Made by a program: the position numbers and the translations under genes. A stretch of 64,000 nt of DNA from Periconia sp. R9002 (taxonomy: Eukaryota; Ascomycota; Dothideomycetes; Pleosporales; Periconiaceae): the NCBI GenBank assembly GCA_023627715.1, contig JAMAHW010000023.1, forward strand, positions 1 to 64,000, written 5' to 3'. This document shows, piece after piece, positions 13,198 through 23,680 of this stretch. The first letter of the stretch is position 1; every line of letters begins with the position of its first letter. The notes beneath the pieces were generated by a model. It was not told the DNA's origin. It worked only from the letters and a program-made list of their open reading frames with translations, and made no database searches.

Positions 13198-14631
13198 CTA
13201 AGAACGCACAGTGTCCATGCCGTCGACTGTCGATTCTGATTGTTTGCCAGTACGTCCGCGTGGCGATCGCTCGCTTTGTTCGCCAGAATCGTCGTCGCTT
13301 GACGGACTTTGTGGTCTGCTGTCGTTGAGGTTTCTTCGACTTCTGGCCATCTGCACAGACGTTAGCATATTCTCGTTTTCTGATTGCGTGGAAGGACTGT
13401 CTACCCATGAACGGACACCACCGATCAAGCCTAGACTGTATCCGACCGCAAATTCGGAAGATCCTCTCTCCTGACCGCGACTCGGAATGTCCAGGTGGCT
13501 CAGCCGTGAAAGAGCGGAAGGCGAAGTCGCGCTCGCGGCCATTTCTTGTTGTGTCTTTTCTTGCGTCGGGGTCCTAGCTGGACTTGCAGGTCTGCTAGAC
13601 TGCCAGAACTGGCGGAAATCCTTGGTGAGCTCTTGTCCCGTGGTCGCCCAGTTGGATTTGATGCTATCACGCAGGTCGGCCATGTTGCGCTTGAAGTCGA
13701 GCTCGTTCTTTTTCAACCACGAAACGTTGAGTTCTTTGCGGGAAGTGCCGCGCTTGAGCTGGCGGTCAATGTACTGATCATAATCGCGAACAATCCTAAT
13801 CCCAGGTTAGTGGTGCTAGTTTTGGGGGTAGAGGGTTAACAGGGATCCCTACTTTGTGATGATGCCGGTGGTGCTCAGGCCCTCAGTTCGCTGGGTAACC
13901 AGGAACATGCCTCTTTCCTTGATGGGCCCATAGATGTCATCACCTTCATCCGCGCCGTACGGCAGGTCGTCGTGTGCAACATAGTCGAGTTTGTGCTGTT
14001 CCAAGAATTCCGTTGTCACGATCCATGGGCAGTCTTCAATAACTTCGTCTACCCACTTGCAGTGGCGCACACTCTCAGCACGTTCACGCGCGGACAAGAC
14101 AGTAAGACCCTTTCGTCGATGTGTTTCCTTGTCGCCTGTAACACCAACGATAAGGATGGTATCCGGGAAAGCGGTTTTTGCTTGCTGCAATTGGCGCATG
14201 TGGCCGATGTGGAAGAGATCGAAGACTCCATCGGCGTAGACTCTTACCGGGCGTCCCTGGGGCGGCGGGTTGGTCTTGTAGCCCACAGGATCAACCAGAC
14301 CAGCCTTTGGCGGATCGGGCATCCTCATTGTACCCGCCTCTCCGTTCTCACCGTGGTCCCCATCCGATTCCTCACGTTTGGTCTTCTTGGCCGCACGATC
14401 GGCCTCGTCGGGTTCGGCGTCATTGTCTCCATCCACACCGCTCTTTACGGAACGAGTTCGTTTGACAGGTGTGTGAACATCGGCTTGACGCTCCTTCTTG
14501 GACGCGACTCGCTGGAGAATAGGGTCCTCGGCGCCTTCGTCGGACGCGTCGCGAGATGAGGGCTGGGCAGGGTCCATGTCGGATTTTTTGATGGAAGATA
14601 CAGTGGTAGATCTCTTGCGTTTCGGTGGCAT
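13198..14631 (-). CDS. pct1: Choline-phosphate cytidylyltransferase
   Basis: Makes CDP-choline from phosphocholine and CTP, the rate-limiting step of the Kennedy pathway to phosphatidylcholine; the enzyme is nuclear and binds nuclear/ER membrane. Two exons, complement(13853..14631) and complement(13198..13795), give 458 residues. The intron (GTAGGG donor, TTAG acceptor) is phase 2 and restores [15 protein letters not shown] basic/acidic N-terminus with nuclear-localisation-like KRKR and KKTKR clusters precedes the catalytic domain. Catalytic marks are [17 protein letters not shown] with HIGH at 141-144, and [13 protein letters not shown] near 247-259. A lysine/arginine-rich amphipathic segment follows, consistent with the lipid-sensing domain M. 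The Ser/Pro/Arg-rich C-terminus is probably phosphorylated. The length is close to yeast Pct1. Confidence 0.96.
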
Positions 14632-15384
14632 TGGCAGCGGGCGTCGGGAACAATTTAGATGGTAAGTAGGGCGGGGAGGGAGCGAGGAATGTATGTAGGA
14701 ATTAGGGCGATGGGGTCAATTGGGTGGGTGTGGGGAGTTGAGACAGTAGATGAGGGCCGGCAGTAGCTCCGTGTGTGATGCGGAAGATAACAACGCGCGC
14801 CAGATTGTAGAATGACGTGAAGGGCACGGGCGGCGCCGTAGAAGTTAATACGGGATTCGACCACAACCACAGAGGAAGAAAAAAAACAAGGAGCAAAAAG
14901 ACGGAAGCAGTTGCAGAAAAGACACAGTGTTATAAAAACGTGAGATGGAGGGTCATCACATCAGTCCATAATTTTGGATTTTTGGGCCATTTCCTGATTC
15001 GATGTCATGCTTGGCAATGACGAGTTTAGGCGTTGCGCTGCGCTGAGCGTCAGGGCCGGGAAACCCCTGGAGAGGGTGGTGATCTACATGTATGCACTAC
15101 CACGTGCGGGAAGCTGTCTCTTCAATTCACTGAGCTGCTAATAAGCTTGGATCCGACAGCTGCCCTTTTGCATCTCACTGCCGTACATTCTCCATCAAAA
15201 GGACGAGGCATTATTTAGAGCATTTAATGTTGGATCTCGTTTACGTGCCCCTTTTCACGGTACCGACCAGCTGGGACCAGAGATTGGCACCACCTGAATG
15301 GCATAAAGCCAAGTGCTATCTTTTGTGCAAAACCGTCGTGAATCTATGCTTCTGTGCAACCGCAATGTGTCCATTTCGCTATCC
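14632..15384. other. Intergenic, pct1 upstream and cia1 3' flank
   Basis: The two neighbouring genes are both on the minus strand, so this holds the pct1 promoter (14632 rightwards) and the cia1 3' end. On the minus strand the 200 bases before pct1 are C/T-rich with CCCTCCCC-like runs. No coding or repeat feature seen. Confidence 0.5.
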
Positions 15385-16650
15385 TCACGGCTCGCCGTTT
15401 TGCTCGTTCAAAGTCCATACCTTGACCTCGCCGTCATCCCCGGTGCTGAGTATCACCTCTTCCCCTTCCCACCTAACCCCTTTATCCCTCCTCGTGGCCC
15501 AAGTGACATGATTGATCTCAAACACACCATGCGCTTCCCACAACTCTGCGACCACCTCCCACTCAGACAGCGTCTCTTGATCGCCAGGCGCGCCAGATCC
15601 ACTGGTCTTCCATCGTTCCTTATACACAACAATCTTCCCATCACTACCGGCTGAAACCAGTAGGCCGGTCTTTTGGGACCATGAAACAGAGTATATCGCT
15701 CGAGAGTGCCCTTGTGGAAGAACTGCCTCTTGGAACCACTCCTCGTCGATGGCAGCGCTGCGAATAATGGATGGAATGCCACTGTTGGCCGTATCTTGGC
15801 GTTCCCTGGGTTTCCTTCTCCATATTCGTACAGAGCAGTCGTCCGAGCAAGTGGCTAACCTAGGCCCTGACCGTTCCAACGACTCGATGTAGTTGCGTTG
15901 CTTTTCGTCCAAGTCCTTCGTCTCCTTTCGCCAATCTTTAGACGACATGCCGGCACCCTCAAACTCGGCCCACCATACTGTCATCTTGTGCCCATCGATG
16001 GCGGCAACCTGCACCCAATCATCGCTATCCTCCTTATACAGCCTGACGGTATCATCGTAGCTTGCACTGACCAACAGGTCCTCTTCAGGGTGCCAGTTCA
16101 CGCACTTGACATCTCCGTCGTGCTCTTGAAGCACAGCGACCGTTTCAAAATTGTCGTCTTCAAGCTCCTCCCATATCCAGACCGATTTGTCGCGTGAGCA
16201 GGTAGCGAGATATTGGCCAGACGGTGACCAAGCGAGCGATTTGATCTCGGATTCATGACCATCTAATATGCATGCGAATTGGTATTCATCGTCATCCACG
16301 TCATCTTCTCCTCCACCTCGATGCGTGAAGTCTTGTGGGTCTCCACCATCTTCTCGTCGTCTCCAGATACCTGCGCTAGCATCAAAACTGCCTGTAGCCA
16401 GCACGCTCTGCCCTCTGGTTCCGGGTTTCCAGCCGACGCTTCGCACGCTTCTCTTGTGACCGCCCGTTATCGGATGGAGCAACGTGAAGGATGTTAGGCT
16501 GTAGATGCGCACGCTACGATCTGAGCATGCGGTGGCCACAATGGGCTGTGAAGGGTGTGGCGCCGTTTGCCATGTTCGTGAATTGGAAGGTGGGGAGAGG
16601 GTGGCGAGCGGTTGGAGGACGTGTGAGAGTGTTTTCTGGCTGGTAGCCAT
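15385..16650 (-). CDS. cia1: Cytosolic iron-sulfur assembly protein 1 (WD40)
   Basis: WD40 beta-propeller of the CIA targeting complex (with Cia2 and Met18), which hands cytosolic Fe-S clusters to apoproteins such as DNA polymerases and helicases. Single exon, 421 residues. WD-type repeats are visible across the length: ATACSDRSVRIY, ATGSFDASAGIW, ATCSRDKSVWIW, VSASYDDTVRLY, ATCSDDCSVRIW, VSAGSDGKIVVY and STGDDGEVKVW, which makes seven blades. The third repeat carries the LAWSPSGQYLATCSRDKSVW segment typical of Cia1. The frame stays open upstream to an ATG at 16764, but I chose 16650 because MATSQKTL begins a normal family N-terminus and the extra 38 residues resemble nothing in the family. 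A Lys/Glu-rich insertion (MSSKDWRKETKDLDEKQ) lies between blades. Confidence 0.93.
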   Translation of the reverse strand: MATSQKTLSHVLQPLATLSPPSNSRTWQTAPHPSQPIVATACSDRSVRIYSLTSFTLLHPITGGHKRSVRSVGWKPGTRGQSVLATGSFDASAGIWRRREDGGDPQDFTHRGGGEDDVDDDEYQFACILDGHESEIKSLAWSPSGQYLATCSRDKSVWIWEELEDDNFETVAVLQEHDGDVKCVNWHPEEDLLVSASYDDTVRLYKEDSDDWVQVAAIDGHKMTVWWAEFEGAGMSSKDWRKETKDLDEKQRNYIESLERSGPRLATCSDDCSVRIWRRKPRERQDTANSGIPSIIRSAAIDEEWFQEAVLPQGHSRAIYSVSWSQKTGLLVSAGSDGKIVVYKERWKTSGSGAPGDQETLSEWEVVAELWEAHGVFEINHVTWATRRDKGVRWEGEEVILSTGDDGEVKVWTLNEQNGEP

Positions 16651-17102
16651 GTCGAGGAAAGAAGTGAGTGCCCCGCAGCGGGGAGCTTCGATTTGCTTGC
16701 TATGAAGATGTCTTCTCGGGGAAAGAGGGTTAAACCGTTTGAACGAACACGGCGGTACTATCAAAAAGCCTTTGGTTTGATATAAATCAGCTATCTGGCG
16801 CCGATTAGGCCGGGCGTGTATTGAATGGGCGAGGCTATGAGTGAACGTGGGGCATCGTCTGTAAAAAGTTCACATTGACGTCGCGCCAAGCTAAGTAGTT
16901 CCGAGCCGCAAATCGGACCACCCTAAGACGTTAAGATACGAGCATTTATACAATACGCATACCTAAGTACGTACATAAGCTAATAACGGTAATTGTCGTA
17001 AAAAATCGTACTATACTACATATACATTGCATTCCCAGGCCCACCTTCCGTAAATGAACTCATTATTACCCATATGTACAAAAGAAAGGATCTCTTCAAT
17101 CA
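16651..17102. other. Intergenic, cia1 upstream
   Basis: Holds the cia1 promoter and the 3' end of the MHYT gene. The stretch 16930-17060 is AT-rich with several TACATA/GTACGTACAT-like runs. No other feature seen. Confidence 0.5.
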
Positions 17103-19751
17103 TCACTGAAGCCGCAAAGCTGAATCTCGCCTTTGACTGACTTTTGCAGACGCATTGGGTGAAATCTCCCGAATCGATGCCGTTATTGAAAGCAGTCTGT
17201 CTGCCAGCGTAGGCTGCGCTCCTTCGGCAACACCCGCCATGCTGCGAATGCCCAGCTCTTTCAACTCTACCGCGGCGCTCTCCTTAGCAGAATCCCTAAC
17301 CACCACATTCTGACTGATCATGATACCACCAAATGGATGACTGGGTGCGCCCAAACCATCTAGCGATGGGGCATCCACTAGCCCTTTTTCTGATATGTTG
17401 TCCGCTGTGATTGACATCCTGGAGCTTGAATTGGCCGAACTGTTCTGGAAGAGCGAATTCCACCTCCGGCTTTTCCTGGGTAATGGCAAACCGCTAGTCT
17501 CTGTGGTCGAGGATAGCAACGTACTGAATTCCTTGTGATTCTTCTGCGCCAGGATCGCATGGTCGGGGCTTCCAGGACAAGCTCTCAGCTTTGTCCGGAA
17601 GAACGAAAGTGGTATGGCTTGCAGATAAGCCGTTTGTAGTGACTGATTGTAGACTTCCTTGATCCCACAAAAAGCGAACAATGTTGCCTGTGATGGATCG
17701 TTTTGGCTGTTCTCCCCGTGGGCCACGTCAAGCTGCCGAGCGGAGAAGACTGCCTGTTCCAAGGCATTATCTGGGCATACAATGTGCAGCTCCTGGATTT
17801 TGTTACGGAATTTGGAAAGGAATAGGTCATCCTCGTGAATTTTTCCCAAGTCCTGACCAATTTTATCAAGGCAGTCGTGTGCAGTGCATCCGTCGAACGA
17901 AGAGAGAACCTTGATTTCTCTTTCAGTGAGCTCCTCGTCAGCCAGCTTTACCATAGGAAGACGGTCAGGATTCACTCGTGGTACTATGATGTCCAGGCCT
18001 TCTATAGTGGGTGACGGCTTCAGGAGAAAAGATGCTAGATACGTTCCTTTGCAGGGAATTGGCGAGTCTCTTTCACAAGAAGAGCGAAGACGTCGGATGA
18101 GACTGTGAAGATCATCACGAGGGATCTGCAGACTTTGAGCCAATTGATCATTTACCTGGTCGATGCTCGCGAAACGGAACCCGCGATTCTGGAAGCGTCC
18201 GGCTTCTTCGCCGCTAATCTTACGTGTAAGGACCAGAAGTTGCCCTCTGCCGAAGATGATAGGATTTGAGTGCCCGGCTTCAAGATCTGCCTGCTCATTG
18301 GTGATTTCTGCAGCCAGTATAGTTTTGTTGTTAGAAGTCAAGAAGAGATTTCGAGCATTATGCAACGTTCCTGTGGTCTCTACGTTCTCATACAGCTGAC
18401 CAAGGTTATGCAGTCCTGTATCCATACTCCGGGCGATGTCTTGAGCGGCAACACAAAACATTTCTCGGAAAGTAGCAGAATAGCTCGCATCTGTATTATC
18501 CCCAGTGCTGATTGAGTCTCGTCGGGAAGGTGTTCCGAGTTGGAAATATCCTGTCTGGCCCAAATGCTCTCTCATAGCAGGAATGAGATCAACTACACCG
18601 TTCCAATTACGAGAGACTTGGAACAGCCACTGGAAGACGGGATGTCTAACATTGAATTCATCATCAAATGTCTGGCCCATGTTAGCTCTGCATCGATGGA
18701 TGTCTCTCGCTCATTGAACTAACTCTTTGATAGAACTGCCTGGTGATTGTCTGGCATGGTAGTAGGCCAGCGGGTGTAACAAGCACCTTCCCGTCTTCGT
18801 CAAACATAGCAACGGCAAGCACAACCTGTTCTGCACGGTCTCTGAGCTTTCTTTTTTCGACTTGTTTGAGGAAGCCCATGCAGAAGCAGACTACGCACGC
18901 GCCCAAACACTTGTAATGTTAGCCAGTAGGTCAATACATAGCTACCGAGAGGGTTACGCCTTACCAAACACATAGCAACGATCAGATTGACATTTCGCGA
19001 TTGACCGAAGCCCGAATGGTATCCTTTCAACTCGTACGTCGTCCCAACAGTAGCAGTCCAGTGCATACCACTAACGGCTAGAGCCAGGAAGAAAGCAACA
19101 AGGAGACGTCGCCAGAGATTGGTCATCCAGTGGCCACTCCAATGGAAAAATAAACTGAAGGCTATCAAGCAAGCACCTACAGCGATCGATGCAGCGCCGA
19201 TAACGTACCCCAGTCTCGATATGATTCGATAGTTTCTCGTTCCATTGTTTCCTAAGTAGTGCATTTCCGTGACAGCTGCTCCGGCGCAAATACCACAGAT
19301 CAATAACGCAGCATTTCGTGTAATATTCCCCCTGTTTCCTCTATAGAATCGATCGGCAGTAGCAAGGCCGAGGAACATGACAATAATCGGAAGGATTGCT
19401 GAAACTGCAGTAAAGGTCGCACTGTAGGATAATTGGATCTGTTCTTCGCCATCGCCAAGGACTATGGCGCGGTTTCCCACGAAATGCATGCACCAAATGG
19501 CAACCAGGGCAAAGGAGACGGAGCATGCAGCAAGTTGGACCCTAGGAATATTAGTTTCAAGTCGAATTTCTCGGCCATATGATCACTTACCAGCTGCGCC
19601 ATGAAGTTCCAGAATGTCTTCGGTGAAGCAACTCGACAGTTGTGAAAGCGCCGATGAAGCTCACGACGTAGGAAAGGAATATAACATAAGGAATGTAATG
19701 GATATCTGGACGTGATCCAATAGGATACTTATCCCGCACGCTCATCCCCAT
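17103..19751 (-). CDS. MHYT-domain integral membrane signalling protein
   Basis: Fungal protein with the MHYT sensory membrane domain, predicted in bacteria to bind copper and sense O2, CO or NO; the role in fungi is not settled. Four exons, complement(19591..19751), (18965..19541), (18724..18909) and (17103..18671), give 830 residues, with phases 2, 0 and 0 closing at each junction. The N-terminal third has about seven hydrophobic segments with the repeated signature: CMHFVGN, EMHYLGN and GMHWTA. The third intron has a GTTAGT donor and GCTAAC branch site, joining TITRQFYQR to TFDDEFNVRHPVF. The cytoplasmic part holds a conserved FQWLFQVSRNWNGVVDLIPAM segment and no GGDEF, EAL or histidine-kinase domain. 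A Ser/Arg-rich C-terminus follows. I am confident of the family but not of the ligand. Confidence 0.88.
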
Positions 19752-22017
19752 GGTTTGGTATTGGGAGTTTATTCTGCTCCGAAGCTATGGTTAGTCCTAG
19801 TCTTTATGTTAACTGCATTGCTTTGTCGTGGAATAAAGTCCAATGATATGTACGTACCGGAGTTCAGAAGAAGTTGAGGGGACACAGATTATGTACCCGA
19901 TACTTATTGTTTTCCGCGCTGTGGTACGTTGGCGTTCCCACGAGTGCAATTTTGGTAGCACAGCTGGTGTGATGGTCACCCAAAGGGTATCAACACGAGC
20001 AAAAGATACACCCAGACGTCAGCTTTGATAGCAGAAAAAGCGAAAAAGAGATTCTCATGTATCTTCTGTACGTGATTTTCTGTAAACGTGGGCACTGTCA
20101 TTCTAGTCCCAGGAAAAAGCTCCGTCGCAATGATATCGGATTGGCCATCTCGGTTTCCCGCTGCATACTCCACCCTCATCGCTTGAAATTATTCTCCTTG
20201 GGCATTCGCTTCCCCAGCTAGTCCTGAACAGTGCTGGTTGCATTGCGCTTGTGAGAAATCCATGGGCTCTTGAAAAAGCCACTGCGATGGTGAGGTGCAA
20301 GCGTAGAAACTACGTAACTGACTGACGCCAATAGAATCTCGAACAGACTGCAGTCGACAGGTGTGTGGGGGGGAACGGGAAAGTCCCATAAACTTAGTTT
20401 CTGATCGAGGGAATTCCAAATGCAGATCCCGAGCCTGTACCACGTGTTTAGTCACTACCCCATACGCCGATCGGTTGTTACCATGTTGTTATTCTTGGTG
20501 ACAGGACCTGAAGATCATAGAAACTTGAGGTCTGAATCGCATAACTGTTTTACACAGCGTGATGGTATAAGTCTCGCAATGAAAATCACTTGCCGATCTC
20601 AGTCCGGTGTTTGATACACTACTCATCTTGCTACATTCTGAAAAGCGATTTATTCCGATTTTGGAATATGTATGCAATCCAGGAGGGAAATTCCTGCAAA
20701 AACCCGGTGGTAAAGAACATGCGTGGATTTCTCGCCAATTGCTAGTTCATACATATGTGTAGGGAGACTACTTATTAGAAATGACGATTAACGGAGCCAC
20801 GCGGGATGGCTTAGCAAGCCTCGGGTGCTAGTTGGATACTCTATCACCATCTGGACTTTCCCATTGGATCGCGCCATCACTCCGGTGATAAAGTCCGCTT
20901 ATCATTGATCGAGAAGTGCATGCAATTTTCATGCAAAGAATGGAGCCACATAGTCCGCCAAATCTGCTTGACAGACTGACACCTTGACATCTAACTGCCG
21001 AAATGTTACGCGACGTTGCCTTGTAGAAATTCAAGTGTTACAGCACAGTATCGGCGTGAGGTGAAAAGAAGTGAAAGCATTTATCAGTCAAACCGCTTTC
21101 TCCCATTGTATACTCAGATCTCTTGTTGCAGTGAGGTCGTGGTTAATCGTTCTCAGCTCTGCCGATCGCAGATAGCCGCGATTCCGCGGCCTTGGATCAT
21201 CTACAGAGGGGCGGCACGTCAGGACGCTACATATCGACTAAAAAGTGTACCAGGGGTCATTTACAAATAAGATTAAGCGGTCAGAGGGCGCAAAACTTCT
21301 AATGTGTAGAACTTCTTAGTCCTCCGATACAATATGTAGCATCCCGGCATGCCGCCCTTCCGTACCTTGCATTTGATTACCAACACGCTACTTAGTGCAT
21401 AATCACATCCCCTATTCACTGTGTGATTCCTGTACCCTGTACAGGCACGTGCTAGTTTTTGTAAGAAAATGCTGGAGTCGCCGTTCAATGTTTCAGCTCG
21501 AGTCAAAAACTCGTCTAGTAAGATGTGAGGCATCCATGATGTTTTCCGCCCAAAAATTGACCAGTAGGGAAATCCCAGAGTGCCAACAAAATGGTTCTTT
21601 ACCTTCATAGAATTAGTATAAGTATGAGGTATTGCAACTCAATGACTAACTTTAAGGTATAGATTATCGTAAACAATAACTCTCCAATAGTTCCAGCAGT
21701 CTACCCCTATGATCCCAACGGTGCTTGGCATTTGGTTCGCTAGAGAGTACATGAATGCTATCAGACTTTGCCTGAAAAGGTAAAATGTCCGGTAGTGCTG
21801 GCACACTATCGTTGTCTTGAAAGTCAACCTCGGAGTCGCCGGACTTTTCTGTTAACGCTAGGCTTCTGGCCCAAGAGTCACATATATGTGGATGGCGGAG
21901 TAGCAAGTGGAATCGACATACATTTGCTCTGGAACGTGACTCAGTAGCATCAAAATGATTGCCCACGTGAATTATCGTCTGACGGGGGAACGGGCTTGAA
22001 CGTGCGGTAGTTGAATG
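19752..22017. other. Gene-poor spacer, possible 3' exon of next gene
   Basis: Most of this stretch shows no supportable gene and is AT-richer by eye than its flanks. At 21664..~21986 on the minus strand a frame (ending LLELLESYCLR) looks protein-like. It could be a last exon of the neighbouring unrecognised gene, entered at a GTCAG acceptor near 21985. I could not find a donor in the right phase that is better than weak, so it is left uncalled. Confidence 0.4.
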
Positions 22018-23493
22018 TCAAATATTCAAAGCTGTAAGGGAAGTATTGTGAAGAGATTCTTCTGTCCCTGATTTGCGTGCATTATTCCCGCTACCATTGA
22101 CATCTTGTGGTGTTAATGGACAAAAAGGTAGTATCAGACCTGTCACTGGCCTCGAAAGTAAGCACCTGTGGGTATAAACCCACGTGCGTATCGCAGACAT
22201 AGAATTGATGTCAATATTCGTTGTATGGGTGGTGTCAAGTGTGTCTGGAGGTTCATTTTGAGGCATTCTGCCATGCAGTAGTGTGGTTTTGGCTTCAAAA
22301 GACATTGTTTGTGCTCTCGAGATTATCCGGTCGAGGGATGTACTCAACGTTGGCGTAAGACATACCCTTTGTGACAATGCCTATGTAATTCAATTCAGTG
22401 TCCGCGTAGGTCGATGGCATAATCAAGTCGTACGTACCGAAAGAAATCCAGGTCGCCACAGGGCTGGGGCAATGTCGGCAAGTCTTGCAGTGAAGTTGTT
22501 CGCTTTCACCTTTAAACCACTGGCCGAACCCTTTAGGGAGTTCAGCACTGAAAAACGTACAGAAGCGTCAACCATATGATACAGTAGTTGCAATTCTGAT
22601 TGTTGCAGCGTGTGGAAATTTGAGACAGGAGTGCCCGATACTGAATTGATGCCTTGACAACATCGCTTGATGTCACCAGGGAAATTTGGGAGGTGTGGAG
22701 CCTGCATATGTACATTTGACAGTGTCACTGATCGCTTCCGCTTACCACTTTGAGGCAATAGCGATGAGTTGGTAGTTGTGAACAATATTTCCTCATCTGG
22801 ACAATTCTCAAGGCTCACATCTTCATCAACATTTGCTGAGGATGTGTCTCTCTTTCCACTATCGGAGGTAAAAACGTCGTGCGAAAGACTAGGGGTGTTT
22901 TCCATTTGCGATTTTCGCTGCCGTTGTACAATTGTTTTGCTCATGTTCTCCGAAACGATTAAGTTAAGATGAATTGAATGTAGTGAAAGAGTGGGGACAC
23001 CATCAGGAACCATTGTAGCGACCAGGCGATGGCATTTTTTGATTCTATCGTCAATGTCACTGGAAGATTGATTGATACTAATGTGTATATTCCGATCGTC
23101 CAACTGCTTTATTTGCTCTGGTATGGAAGGTAAAAGATTCAACTGACGCCATGCCTGATGTGGATATCAGTAAGTTTCGGAGTATTGTATAGGCGCTGTT
23201 GAGCGTGCTGCACTTACAGGGGCATTCACGATTCCTGTGGCCAGAGTTTCCATGTCATACCGATCCACTGGTTCTCCACGCATGCTGATATCCAATACAA
23301 GCTTCATGCAATCACTCCGATAAACCCATACTTCTCCCGAAGTCAGAAAACCGATAAGTGCGGAGTTACTGAGATGTTCAAGATCGAAACAGTTCCCTTT
23401 TGGTGAAAGAGTGATCGAGGTCGTGAGCCACAGTTCGAGTGAAGTTTCAGTTGTGGTGATGACAGCTCGGCCCAGTTCTACTGTACGCAACAT
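22018..23493 (-). CDS. Unrecognised protein, three-exon model
   Basis: I do not recognise this protein. The model is complement(23218..23493), (22438..23154), (22018..22380), about 451 residues, with both introns phase 0: GTAAGT donor with CATCAG acceptor, and GTACGT donor with CATAG acceptor after a CTGAAT branch-like site. The N-terminal 90 residues look folded (alternating hydrophobics, FLTSGEVWVYRSDC); residues 100-330 are Ser/Thr/Asn-rich and polar, with a KRKR cluster (GKRKRSV) that could be a nuclear signal. No signal peptide or membrane span. The 5' end faces the acyl-CoA thioesterase gene 187 bp away. The 3' end is uncertain: an extra exon near 21664..21986 is possible. Exon structure gives moderate support that it is a real, fast-evolving gene. 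Confidence 0.55.
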
Positions 23494-23680
23494 AACGACC
23501 CCGAAACAGTGCTTAGCGAAGATTCAATCATGAGTGCTCTCGAAAGTTGTAAATGCGAAAATGCAGCCAGATGTTTGCATGCTGTCCCGGACCACACTGC
23601 CAAGGCCGAGGCTAAGGAAAGTGCAACCGACGTCACAGCTCGTATCTACCCCGTGTTTTCTCCATCACCATTGATGAGAT
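23494..23680. promoter_or_regulatory. Short divergent promoter
   Basis: These 187 bases separate the starts of two divergently read genes and must hold both core promoters if both start codons are right. No clear TATA box; a pyrimidine-rich run (CCCGTGTTTTCTCCATCACC) lies just before the thioesterase start. Confidence 0.5.

Noticed and set aside
13198..19751. Three consecutive minus-strand genes as an operon-like unit or biosynthetic cluster
   Set aside because: Each has its own upstream space and introns, and the products (lipid enzyme, Fe-S assembly, membrane sensor) do not share a pathway.
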